Shown: positions 1 to 5,711, numbered from the stretch's first letter. The stretch: 7,098 nt of DNA from Chloroflexota bacterium (GCA_025980355.1 JAICXR010000173.1:1-7098); one strand, 5' to 3'. Notes: generated from the letters alone by a model not told the origin. Translations and numbers: made by a program.

Positions 1-264
1 AGCTATACCGCCTTCTCCTACGACGCCACGGCGCCGGTGGTCCGGCGCTGCCTTGACGCCATCCGTTCGCTGGGCCGTGAGCCGGAACTGGGCGCCACCG
101 GCGGCGGCAGCGACGCCAACATCTTCAATAAGCACGGGATCGCCACGGTGCTCCTGGGTGTCGGCTATGAGGACATCCACACGTCCAACGAACACATCGC
201 CATCACCTCGGTGGTGGAGTTGACGCAGACGCTTCTGGCCTTGGTGGGCGAGACCGGCGTGTGA
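1..264 (+). CDS. M20-family peptidase, tripeptidase T-like (YqjE type), C-terminal end only
   Basis: The frame is open from the left edge and ends at TGA 262-264, so only the last 87 residues are present. These residues resemble the C-terminal part of the cytosolic zinc aminopeptidases of the M20 family, closest in my memory to the peptidase T-like proteins typified by Bacillus YqjE. The GGGSDAN block is at residues 34-40 and HTSNE at residues 60-64. In M20 enzymes the late His of the second motif is a metal ligand, and the Gly-rich SDAN loop lies at the active site. The segment between them (NIFNKHGIATVLLGVGYEDI) is the usual core strand. The protein should remove N-terminal residues from short peptides during peptide turnover. 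The exact substrate cannot be read from this fragment. It is not broken: it is cut by the window edge. Confidence 0.88.
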   Translation, partial: SYTAFSYDATAPVVRRCLDAIRSLGREPELGATGGGSDANIFNKHGIATVLLGVGYEDIHTSNEHIAITSVVELTQTLLALVGETGV

Positions 265-328
265 GGAGGGCCAACGGACGAGCGACGTGCCGGTGGTAGC
301 ATAGTCGCCGAGGGAACAGCAAGAACAC

Positions 329-574
329 ATGGTGCTCGAACTGCGACTGGGGGACGTCGTCCAGTTGCGCAAGCTGCACCCCTGTGGCGGCAGCGAGTGG
401 ACTATCGTGCGTCTGGGCGCCGACATCGGACTACGCTGCCGAACGTGCCACCATCGCGTGCTCATCGAGCGTCCGACGTTGGAGCGACGCATCAAACGCT
501 TCGTTGAACGCGGCCCGACGACCGTACCGGTCGGCGTCAACGGAGGGACGCCGGGGAAGATGGACAACGAATGA
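329..574 (+). CDS. DUF951 family small Cys/His protein
   Basis: An 81-aa protein with the typical DUF951 opening: LRLGDVVQLRKLHPCGG at residues 5-21, then EWTIVRLGADIGLRC and a CRTCHHRV box. Cys19, Cys37 and Cys40 plus nearby histidines (His17, His41, His42) could bind one zinc ion. That is an inference from residue spacing. Family members are usually about 65-70 aa and of unknown function; this one has an extra polar tail after about residue 65. The ATG at 329 is preceded by GAGGGA at 310-315, a somewhat long 13-nt spacing, but the family alignment starts only a few residues in, so this start fits. An alternative GTG follows directly at 332. The stop TGA (572-574) overlaps the ATG of the nucleoside hydrolase gene as ATGA, which points to translational coupling. 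Confidence 0.88.
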   Translation: MVLELRLGDVVQLRKLHPCGGSEWTIVRLGADIGLRCRTCHHRVLIERPTLERRIKRFVERGPTTVPVGVNGGTPGKMDNE

Positions 575-1470
575 GTCGGAACGACGCGCCGATCCCGCTC
601 CTCTTGGATACCGACATCGGCGATGACGTCGACGACGTGTTCGCCCTCCTGCTCGCGGCGCGCCATCCGGGCCTGCGCCTGCTCGGCGTGACGACCGTCT
701 ACGGCGACGTCGCCCAGCGCAGTCGCATCGCCCGGAAGCTGCTGCGCCTGGGTGGCCACGGGGACATTCCGGTCGTCACCGGCCTCGGCCGGACGCTGGA
801 CGGGCGTGAGCCGGGGGCCGTCATGACCTCCGGCAAAGGTTTCGCCCCCGATGCGGAGCCGCCGGGCAACGGTGCCGACGCGGGAGCCGTGGATTTCCTG
901 ATCGAGCAGATCATGGCCAGCGCGGAACCGCCGATCCTGGCCGCCGTCGGCCCGCTCACCAATCTCGGCGCGGCCCTCCGCCAGGAGCCGCGCCTCGCCA
1001 CCCGGCTGCGCGCCCTGGTGGTTATGGGTGGCCGGCTCGGGCCGGACGCCGAGCGCGGGGAGCACAACGTCAACATGGACCCGGAGGCGACCAGGCTGGT
1101 GTTGGAGTGCGGCGCACGCTTGCGGCTCGGGACCGTCGAGGTGACCGGCCAGGCGCGCCTGGGAGCATCGGCCGCGGCGCGCCTGCGTGGCCGCGGCGAC
1201 GCCGCCTGCGTCGGCGCCGCCGATATGCTGGACCTCTACCTGCGGCAAATGGCGCGGCGGGACACGCCGATGTACGATCCCCTGACGTTGACCCTCGCCT
1301 ATGACGCCGAGTTCCTCAGTATGCGCCCGGTCCGGCTCCGGCCGACGTACGCAGAACGTCTGGTCGTGCTGGATGCGGAGGGCGCCGCCGAGTCGCGCAC
1401 CGACGTGTCCGTCGCGGCGGACAGCGCGGCATTCATCGAGCATCTCATCGCCACGATGGTCATGGCGTAA
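571..1470 (+). CDS. Nucleoside hydrolase (IUNH/Rih family) with Tyr at the catalytic His position
   Basis: A 299-aa cytosolic protein of the inosine-uridine preferring nucleoside hydrolase family. These enzymes cleave the N-glycosidic bond of ribonucleosides to a free base and ribose, for salvage or catabolism. The N-terminal calcium site DTDIGDDVDD is at residues 13-22, in the longer variant seen in one branch of the family. GPLTNLGAAL follows near residue 130, a VVMGG block near 150, and EHNVNMDPEA around 165-175 matches the ribose-binding EFN..xDPEA motif. The C-terminal motif is MYDPLTL (residues 234-240) where most members have HDPLA. The Ca-binding Asp236 is kept, but the His that protonates the leaving base in the Crithidia enzyme is Tyr235 here. 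Base specificity is therefore uncertain and activity may be altered. The ATG overlaps the DUF951 stop, so the two are probably co-transcribed and coupled. Length is normal for the family. Confidence 0.92.
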   Translation: MSRNDAPIPLLLDTDIGDDVDDVFALLLAARHPGLRLLGVTTVYGDVAQRSRIARKLLRLGGHGDIPVVTGLGRTLDGREPGAVMTSGKGFAPDAEPPGNGADAGAVDFLIEQIMASAEPPILAAVGPLTNLGAALRQEPRLATRLRALVVMGGRLGPDAERGEHNVNMDPEATRLVLECGARLRLGTVEVTGQARLGASAAARLRGRGDAACVGAADMLDLYLRQMARRDTPMYDPLTLTLAYDAEFLSMRPVRLRPTYAERLVVLDAEGAAESRTDVSVAADSAAFIEHLIATMVMA

Positions 1471-1546
1471 ACACGCGCGTGGGCCGCGGTTGCCGTCGCC
1501 GCCGATCAGGTGTTACCGTCTACGCAGGTGCAAGGGGAAGTAGGTA

Positions 1547-1900
1547 ATGGCGGAGACGGTCCACAGCTACGTTCGCCGGCACGGCGGCGCCGAAGACCCG
1601 GTCGAGCTGAATTATCTGGCGACCGGCCGGCACTTACAAGAGGACTTGCAGGCGCTGGCCGGGGCGGATTTGCCGAAGCCCGACCTGTTGCGCGGCATCC
1701 TGCGCTGTACGTCGCTCGCCCAGGCGGCGGCGGCGGTGGCTCTGAAGCTGAACGGTCTCTACACGCGAGAAGTTGCCGTCGATGACTCCGACGCCTTCTA
1801 CCGCAGCCACCCGGAGTTCGTCGGCCCGCCGCGCATCCAACTGCGCCCCGCCCGGCCGCCCCGACCGGGCGGCGTGACCAACCCGACCGGGCGCGCATGA
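1547..1900 (+). CDS. Hypothetical protein, 117 aa
   Basis: I do not recognise a family. The reading frame is supported by a good ribosome binding site (GGGGAAG at 1534-1540, 6 nt before ATG), by G/C-rich third codon positions like its neighbours, and by a sensible amino-acid composition in the first 95 or so residues, which look helical and soluble (for example ELNYLATGRHLQEDLQAL and LRGILRCTSLAQAAAAVALK). The last 20 or so residues are Pro/Arg/Gly rich and probably disordered. No signal peptide, membrane helix or metal motif is visible. It lies 76 bp after the nucleoside hydrolase gene and 43 bp before the UPF0104 gene, so it may share a transcript with either. Other frames and the minus strand over the same bases are open but give Arg/Gly/Pro-rich low-complexity products, so this frame is preferred. 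Confidence 0.65.
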   Translation: MAETVHSYVRRHGGAEDPVELNYLATGRHLQEDLQALAGADLPKPDLLRGILRCTSLAQAAAAVALKLNGLYTREVAVDDSDAFYRSHPEFVGPPRIQLRPARPPRPGGVTNPTGRA

Positions 1901-1943
1901 GCAGCGTGGACGGGACGAAGGCGTACCGGGAAGCAGGGTTCCC

Positions 1944-2942
1944 GTGCGCCGGCTGCTGAGTCCGACGGTGGTCGTCCCGGCCGTTCTCAGCCTTTCCCTG
2001 CTCGGCGCACTCCTGGCCTTCGGCGACGTCGGGCAGATCGGCGATCTACTCGGCGGCTTCCAGCCGCTGTATATCGCCGCAATTGTGCTCTTGCTCGTTG
2101 CCTACGAAGTGGTGCAATGCACCCAATGGAACGTCTTGCTGACCGCCGAGGGCATCCAGGCGCCACTAAGGGCGCGCCTCTTCGCCTATTTGGTGGGCGA
2201 CATGGCCCGCGTCCTGCCCATCGGGAACTACTTCGAGAACTACCTGCTCCTTCGGGAAAGCGGGACCGACTTCGGACGCTCGTCGGCGGCGACGACGCTC
2301 AGCGTGCTCATCGAGGTCGCCGTCTGCCTCACCGGCCTCGTCATCCTGGGGATCGGGCCCTGGGTGTGGCTGCGACCGCTCATCGTCGGCGGCCTGGCGG
2401 TTTTCCTGCTGGCCGCCTGGGGGATTCGCCGCCACTACCACCGGCGACCCCGCCCGCGCTGGGTCGCTAATCGTCCCGCGATTTGCAAGTTGCTGGACGA
2501 ATTGCGGCAATTCCAGTCCGGCGTCGCCGCGTTGCTGCACCCGCGCGTCCTGAGCCGGGCCGCCGCCCTGGGCGCGTGCTACGTCGTCCTGGGCGGCTCC
2601 GTCCTCTTCCTCGTGGTGCGTGGCCTGGGTTTCGGGTCGCTTGCCTATGGCGACGTGCTGGCGGTCTATTTCTTCAGCATCGCCTTCGCGCTGATCTTCC
2701 CGTTGCCCGTCGACATCGGCGTTTTCGAGGCCAGTGGCACAGGGGCGTTCCTGGCCATCGGCCTCTCGCGCAGTGACGCCGTGAGCGCCATGCTGCTCAG
2801 CCGGCTCTTCACCACCGGCACGGCCGTTGTGGTGGCGATCGGCGCCATCGTCATCCTCCGCGACCAGGTCCCGGCCATCCTCCGTAGTCGCCCCGATACG
2901 GGCGATCCTTCCCCGGCCGGCGGGCCAACCCGAAAGGGCTAG
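1944..2942 (+). CDS. UPF0104 / LPG-synthase transmembrane-domain family membrane protein (flippase-like)
   Basis: A 332-aa polytopic membrane protein. Likely transmembrane segments lie near residues 8-27, 42-59, 117-138, 143-161, 206-226, 238-258 and 290-306. A basic loop separates the two halves (about residues 162-173, rich in His, Arg and Pro). The segment PLPVDIGVFEASGTGAFLAI at residues 253-272 corresponds to the conserved P-x-P-x-x-x-G-x-x-E-A block of the family that includes the membrane part of MprF. There is no C-terminal aminoacyl-transferase domain, so this is the stand-alone membrane form. In MprF this part is proposed to move lipids across the membrane; the substrate here is unknown. 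Translation starts at GTG 1944, with GGGAAG and AGG a few bases upstream (1928-1937). The last 25 residues are a polar, Pro-rich cytosolic tail. Confidence 0.85.
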   Translation: MRRLLSPTVVVPAVLSLSLLGALLAFGDVGQIGDLLGGFQPLYIAAIVLLLVAYEVVQCTQWNVLLTAEGIQAPLRARLFAYLVGDMARVLPIGNYFENYLLLRESGTDFGRSSAATTLSVLIEVAVCLTGLVILGIGPWVWLRPLIVGGLAVFLLAAWGIRRHYHRRPRPRWVANRPAICKLLDELRQFQSGVAALLHPRVLSRAAALGACYVVLGGSVLFLVVRGLGFGSLAYGDVLAVYFFSIAFALIFPLPVDIGVFEASGTGAFLAIGLSRSDAVSAMLLSRLFTTGTAVVVAIGAIVILRDQVPAILRSRPDTGDPSPAGGPTRKG

Positions 2943-2943
2943 C

Positions 2944-2965
2944 AAAAACGGCGGGAACCCCGCCC
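2944..2965 (-). terminator. Terminator-like hairpin that is complete only on the minus strand
   Basis: A perfect 6-bp G/C stem (GGCGGG 2950-2955 with CCCGCC 2959-2964, loop AAC) starts 8 bp after the stop of the UPF0104 gene. On the plus strand it is preceded by AAAAAC (2944-2949) and followed by no T-run. Read on the minus strand, the same hairpin is followed by GTTTTTGC, the normal layout of an intrinsic terminator. It could stop antisense transcription entering the 3' end of the membrane-protein gene. As a plus-strand terminator it would be weak. Confidence 0.4.
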
Positions 2966-3022
2966 TGCCGCTCGCTTGGCGGTACGCTGCACTTTGGGTC
3001 ATCAGGCAATGGTGACGTCGGC

Positions 3023-3040
3023 GAGAGCGCGGTCGCTCTC
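3023..3040 (+). other. Perfect hairpin in the leader of the AIM24-family gene
   Basis: GAGAGCG (3023-3029) pairs fully with CGCTCTC (3034-3040) across a CGGT loop. The hairpin ends 12 bp before the GAGGAG ribosome binding site (3053-3058) of the gene starting at 3064. No T-run follows, so it is not an intrinsic terminator. It could stabilise the mRNA or serve as a protein-binding site. No function is shown. Confidence 0.35.
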
Positions 3041-3063
3041 ACCGGGGCCGAAGAGGAGCGTTC

Positions 3064-3759
3064 GTGAACAACCCACCGCAGTTGTTGCCGACGATGCAGG
3101 ACGGCGAAGCGCCGGGGCTTCGGTATCGCATCCAGGGCGAACTGGTGCCCGTCCTCCACGTCTGGCTGGACGGCAGCATGCCGGTCTACTTCGAGCATCA
3201 CGTCGTGCTCTGGAAAGACCCGCCGTTGCAGATCGGCATGCGGGGCAAGGGCGGGTTCAAGCGAATGCTGGCCGGCCTGCCCGTCTTCCAGACCGAAGCG
3301 CGGGGGCCGGGCGAGATCGCCTTCTCGCGGGACGACGCCGGACACGTCTTCCCCCTCCACCTCCCGGCGGGCACGAGCGTGCTGGTCCGCGAACACCAAT
3401 ACCTGGCCGCCAGCGGCAACCTCGACTACACCTATCAACGCATTAAGGGCTTCGCCAACATGATGGTGGGCAATAGCGGCTTCTTCATTGACCAGTTCAC
3501 CGCCGGCCAGCAGGAAGGTGTGCTCTGGCTGCACGGCTACGGCAACGTCTTCGAGAAGACCCTGGCGCCCGGCGAGCAGATCGACGTGGAACCGGGCGGC
3601 TGGATCTACCGCGACGGCAGTGTCCAAATGGAACAGACGGTGTACGGCCTGCGCACCGGTATCTTCGGCGGCCAGGGGAATATTGTCTGGAACCGATTCA
3701 CCGGACCCGGCAAGGTCGGCATTCAGTCGATGTACGTCCACTACCCAACGGAGGAGTGA
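3064..3759 (+). CDS. AIM24 family protein (TIGR00266-like)
   Basis: A 231-aa soluble, beta-rich, Gly-rich protein of the AIM24 family, named after a yeast mitochondrial biogenesis protein and widespread in bacteria with no settled biochemical role. Family-like features are the opening LRYRIQGELVPVLHVWL (about residues 20-36), the central PVFQTEARGPGEIAFSRDDAG, the strand FFIDQFTA (about 140-147), and the repeat-like end LAPGEQIDVEPGGWIYRDGS. The likely fold is a double-stranded beta-helix made of two similar halves; this is known for the family and not visible directly. There is no signal peptide or membrane helix. The start is GTG 3064 with GAGGAG 5 nt upstream (3053-3058). It is separated from the membrane-protein gene by 121 bp and is probably transcribed on its own. 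Its stop TGA overlaps a possible micro-ORF start as TGATG. Confidence 0.85.
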   Translation: MNNPPQLLPTMQDGEAPGLRYRIQGELVPVLHVWLDGSMPVYFEHHVVLWKDPPLQIGMRGKGGFKRMLAGLPVFQTEARGPGEIAFSRDDAGHVFPLHLPAGTSVLVREHQYLAASGNLDYTYQRIKGFANMMVGNSGFFIDQFTAGQQEGVLWLHGYGNVFEKTLAPGEQIDVEPGGWIYRDGSVQMEQTVYGLRTGIFGGQGNIVWNRFTGPGKVGIQSMYVHYPTEE

Positions 3760-3806
3760 TGCGCTGGATTGCGCCGCGTCACCGCCCTCGGTATCGTCCG
3801 TTCTAG
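3759..3806 (+). CDS. Possible 15-codon leader micro-ORF upstream of the riboswitch
   Basis: ATG 3759-3761 overlaps the AIM24 stop as TGATG and is preceded by GGAGG (3750-3754), 4 nt upstream. It encodes MRWIAPRHRPRYRPF and ends at TAG 3804-3806, 14 nt before the c-di-AMP aptamer. The peptide is rich in Arg and aromatic residues. GGAGGAG is also simply the Glu-Glu codons of the upstream gene, so the signal may be chance. It has no known homologue that I recognise. Confidence 0.25.
   Translation: MRWIAPRHRPRYRPF
3769..3797 (+). promoter_or_regulatory. Candidate sigma70-type promoter for the riboswitch transcript
   Basis: TTGCGC (3769-3774) and TATCGT (3792-3797) are separated by 17 bp and would start RNA near 3804, about 15 nt before the aptamer. 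The -10 element has the key T-A and final T, while the -35 element is a poor match. It is placed as a riboswitch promoter should be. The alternative is read-through from the AIM24 gene. Confidence 0.35.
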
Positions 3807-3819
3807 CAATCAATTGAAT

Positions 3820-3933
3820 ATGCGGCCGAATCCTCTTGGGAGGAACGGGGGAACCGAACGTCTGGGGTGAATCCTGCCGATGTGGCAGGTAGGGCCGATC
3901 CCGCCCGAACCCGTCAGCTCACCTCGTAGGCAT
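3820..3933 (+). ncRNA. Cyclic di-AMP riboswitch aptamer (ydaO/yuaA class)
   Basis: The conserved ydaO blocks occur in the right order. They are the 5' CCGAATCC segment (3826-3833), GGGGGAACC (3847-3855), GGGGTGAATCCT (3864-3875), a 6-bp hairpin CCTGCC/GGCAGG (3873-3878 with 3884-3889), AGGTAGGGC (3887-3895), a GGGC/GCCC stem (3892-3895 with 3903-3906), and the highly diagnostic 3' block with CCCGAACCCGTCAGCT (3904-3919) and ACCTCGTAGGC (3921-3931). P1 can close by ATGC 3820-3823 with GCAT 3930-3933. The class binds the second messenger c-di-AMP and usually lowers expression when bound; common targets are cell-wall hydrolases and potassium transporters. Here the next gene, 78 bp downstream, is an uncharacterised 188-aa protein. 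Identification rests on recognising the motif by eye and is strong because of the 3' block. The boundaries are approximate. Confidence 0.93.
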
Positions 3934-3943
3934 GGGGACGAAC

Positions 3944-4013
3944 GATAGCGCGCTTTGCGCTATCCGCTGGAGCGTTTCCAGGCGTCGGTCGCGCCACCTG
4001 GAGGCGTGCTATG
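3944..4013 (+). promoter_or_regulatory. Putative translational expression platform of the riboswitch
   Basis: Two alternative folds can be drawn. In fold A, GATAGCGC (3944-3951) pairs with GCGCTATC (3957-3964) and CTGGA (3967-3971) pairs with TCCAG (3977-3981), leaving the ribosome binding site GGAGG (4000-4004) and ATG free. In fold B, TTCCAGG (3976-3982) pairs with CCTGGAG (3997-4003), covering the ribosome binding site. ATAGCGCGC (3945-3953) then pairs with GCGTGCTAT (4004-4012) with one G-U pair, covering the start codon. The folds use the same strands and exclude each other. No T-run follows any hairpin, so control of translation is more likely than intrinsic termination. Which fold c-di-AMP favours cannot be read from the sequence. 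Confidence 0.55.
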
Positions 4014-4577
4014 CAACTCGGTATTCTCAGCTTCCTGCGGCGATCCCAGAAGGCGTTCCCTTCGCCGGAGGCTCCCCCCCCGACCGACTCCGAGCCGAAC
4101 GTTTCAGCGTCGGCGCGACGCGAACCGGCGGCGCCCGCGCGCCCGCTCGTGGCCGAGGCGGCCGTGGAGCAAACGCTCCGGCCTTTCCATTCCGAACGCT
4201 ATGGGTACCACCTGACCTTGCCCCCGGGCTGGCGGGCCGACGCACCGCGCTCGATCGCCGGCAGTCCGCCGATCGAACGCTTCAGCGGCCCCGACCGGTT
4301 CCAGGTGGGCGTCTGGACGGAATCGTGCCCGCTCCGCGTCCTGCCCGACGTCCCGGCCGCGGAGCGGGTCGGCAAGTTCGCGCTTGCCGATGGCCGCGTC
4401 GTGTCGTTCCACGCTTTCGCCGCGCCCGCCGACGGGGGCATGCAATTCCTGGAAGGGCGCTGGCTGGCGGGGGGCAAGCGCTGGACGGTCGACGTGCAGG
4501 TCCCGGCGGCCGGCGAGCGGGCGCCGATGCTGGAAGCGTTGGGTGGGATTCTGGCCTCCCTGGCCCTCGATGATTGA
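4011..4577 (+). CDS. Riboswitch-controlled protein of unknown function, PsbP/MOG1-like domain
   Basis: A 188-aa protein directly downstream of the c-di-AMP riboswitch, with GGAGG 6 nt before ATG 4011. Residues 1-15 are a short basic/hydrophobic start without a convincing signal peptide. Residues 16-52 are a Pro/Ala/Ser-rich, probably disordered linker. From residue 58 a compact domain begins with FHSERYGYHLTLPPGW (59-74), the pattern seen at the start of PsbP, MOG1 and DUF1795-type alpha/beta domains. It continues through alternating strands (RFQVGVWTES, GRVVSFHAFA, MQFLEGRWLAGGKRWTVDVQV) and ends in a helix (MLEALGGILASLAL). Such domains often bind ligands or partner proteins; no catalytic motif is visible, and the fold assignment is tentative. 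Location is probably the cytosol. Its stop codon lies inside the -35 box of the fabH promoter. Confidence 0.8.
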   Translation: MQLGILSFLRRSQKAFPSPEAPPPTDSEPNVSASARREPAAPARPLVAEAAVEQTLRPFHSERYGYHLTLPPGWRADAPRSIAGSPPIERFSGPDRFQVGVWTESCPLRVLPDVPAAERVGKFALADGRVVSFHAFAAPADGGMQFLEGRWLAGGKRWTVDVQVPAAGERAPMLEALGGILASLALDD

Positions 4578-4603
4578 CAGCCTATGGCGCGCCGCCCTAT
4601 CCT
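4574..4603 (+). promoter_or_regulatory. sigma70-type promoter for fabH
   Basis: A perfect TTGACA (4574-4579) is followed after 18 bp by TATCCT (4598-4603, four of six consensus bases). The expected start is near 4610, giving a leader of about 44 nt before the GTG of fabH. The -35 box contains the stop codon of the upstream gene, so fabH can be expressed independently of the riboswitch. A tandem CATGGTG pair (4614-4620 and 4621-4627) lies just after the predicted start. Confidence 0.6.
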
Positions 4604-4653
4604 GACAGTGCAGCATGGTGCATGGTGGAACCCGTTGAGCGGGCAGGAGGAAC

Positions 4654-5697
4654 GTGGTCGCGCGCCGCGCCCGAGTCGCCGGATGGGGGAAATATGTTCC
4701 GGCCAACGTCGTCACCAACCGCGACTTGAGTGAAACGCTCGACACGTCCGACGAGTGGATCCGCAGCCGCACGGGCATCGCGGAACGGCGGGTAGCCGGG
4801 TCGGACGAAGCGACGGCCAGCATGGCCACCATTGCCGGTCGCAATGCGCTGGCCGTCGCCAACGTAGCGGCCGAAGACGTCGACTGCGTGCTCGTGGCGA
4901 CCTGCACGCCCGACTATTCGATGCCGGCGACGGCGAACCTGGTCCAGGCCGGCCTCGGGGCGACGCGAGCGGGGGCCTGCGACATCAACGCGGCGTGCTC
5001 GGGCTTCGTCTATGCGCTGGCCCTGGGCGATAGCTGCATCCGCGCCGGCCTCTTTCGGACCGTGCTGGTCATCGGTGCCGAAACGTTCTCCCGGATCGTG
5101 GACTGGAACGACCGGGCGACGTGCGTCCTCTTCGGCGACGGCGCGGGGGCGCTGGTGTTGCGGGCCACCGACGAAGACTACGGCTTGCTGGCGACGACGG
5201 TCGGCTCCGACGGCAGCCGGGCTGACCTCTTGCTGGTGCCGGGCGGCGGCAGCCGGATGCCGGCCAGCGCCAGCACGATCGAGGATCGCCTGCACATGGT
5301 CCGGATGGACGGCCGGGAGGTCTTCCGCTTCGCCGTCGGGGTGCTGCCGCGCATCACGGAGCAGGTCATCGCCGCCGCCGGATGGACGCTGGACGACGTC
5401 GACCTCTTCGTTGCCCATCAAGCCAACGTGCGCATCATCCAATCCGCCGCGCGCAGCCTCGGACTGCCCGACGAGAAGGTCTACGTCAACGTCCATCGCT
5501 ACGGCAATACGTCCGCCGCCTCGATCCCGATCGCGCTGTGCGAGGCCTATGAAGAGGGGCGCTTGCACGACGGCAGCGCCGTCGTCCTGGCCGGCTTCGG
5601 CAGCGGGCTGAGTTGGGCGGCCTCGGCGTTGCGCTGGGGCCCGACGCCGGGGCGAGTAGGACTAATCGCGCCGCCGGGCAACGCCTTCCAAGACTGA
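4654..5697 (+). CDS. fabH: Beta-ketoacyl-ACP synthase III (KAS III)
   Basis: A 347-aa cytosolic thiolase-fold enzyme that starts fatty acid synthesis by condensing an acyl-CoA primer with malonyl-ACP. The catalytic triad is complete: Cys115 in NAACSGFVYAL, His255 in VAHQAN, and Asn285 in RYGNTSAAS, equivalent to E. coli Cys112, His244 and Asn274. Trp35 and Arg39 in DTSDEWIRSRTGI match the CoA-binding Trp32 and Arg36. GDGAGALVL and FGSGLSWAA glycine loops are present. The start is GTG 4654, only 3 nt after a perfect AGGAGG (4645-4650), which is short spacing, but no other in-frame start exists before a stop and the N-terminus aligns well. About 18 residues extend beyond the usual RWG end. No other fab, plsX or acpP gene is adjacent, so it stands alone. 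Primer preference (acetyl or branched) cannot be told. Confidence 0.95.
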   Translation: MVARRARVAGWGKYVPANVVTNRDLSETLDTSDEWIRSRTGIAERRVAGSDEATASMATIAGRNALAVANVAAEDVDCVLVATCTPDYSMPATANLVQAGLGATRAGACDINAACSGFVYALALGDSCIRAGLFRTVLVIGAETFSRIVDWNDRATCVLFGDGAGALVLRATDEDYGLLATTVGSDGSRADLLLVPGGGSRMPASASTIEDRLHMVRMDGREVFRFAVGVLPRITEQVIAAAGWTLDDVDLFVAHQANVRIIQSAARSLGLPDEKVYVNVHRYGNTSAASIPIALCEAYEEGRLHDGSAVVLAGFGSGLSWAASALRWGPTPGRVGLIAPPGNAFQD

Positions 5698-5699
5698 GG

Positions 5700-5705
5700 T
5701 ATACT
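5700..5705 (+). promoter_or_regulatory. Strong -10 box for lgt, possibly giving a leaderless mRNA
   Basis: TATACT matches the -10 consensus at five of six positions and starts 3 bp after the fabH stop. Seven bases beyond its end is the A of the lgt ATG (5712), a usual distance for transcription start, so the mRNA could begin at the start codon. No convincing -35 box is seen 17 bp upstream. Confidence 0.45.
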
Positions 5706-5711
5706 ACGCCT

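Noticed and set aside
1472..1481. CACGCGCGTG palindrome after the nucleoside hydrolase stop
   Set aside because: A short self-complementary run is expected by chance in GC-rich DNA. It has no loop and no T-run, so it is not a terminator.
1490..1518. Possible promoter before the 117-aa gene (TTGCCG and TTACCG)
   Set aside because: Both boxes are weak matches, and chance matches of this quality are common. It is not reported as a feature.
2166..3002. Minus-strand open frame opposite the UPF0104 gene
   Set aside because: The product is rich in Gln, Asp, Glu, Gly and Arg without hydrophobic core patterns. This is the typical antisense of a membrane-protein gene.
2851..3813. Long minus-strand open frame (320 codons) across the AIM24 gene
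   Set aside because: It is a mirror of the GC-rich AIM24 frame, has no recognisable domain, and runs through the non-coding leader. The plus-strand AIM24 homology is clear.
3932..4573. Long plus-strand frame starting with ATG inside the 3' end of the riboswitch
   Set aside because: Its start lies in the aptamer P1 stem without a ribosome binding site, and the product is Arg/Gly/Pro-rich. The frame starting at 4011 has a proper ribosome binding site and a domain-like sequence.
4597..5568. Long minus-strand open frame opposite fabH
   Set aside because: The composition is dominated by Arg, Asp, Gly, Ala and Val, as expected of an antisense shadow in high-GC DNA. fabH on the plus strand has all catalytic motifs.
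5613..5711. N-terminal extension of Lgt starting within fabH
   Set aside because: The extra 33 residues do not resemble Lgt and overlap fabH coding sequence. Homology starts at ATG 5712.
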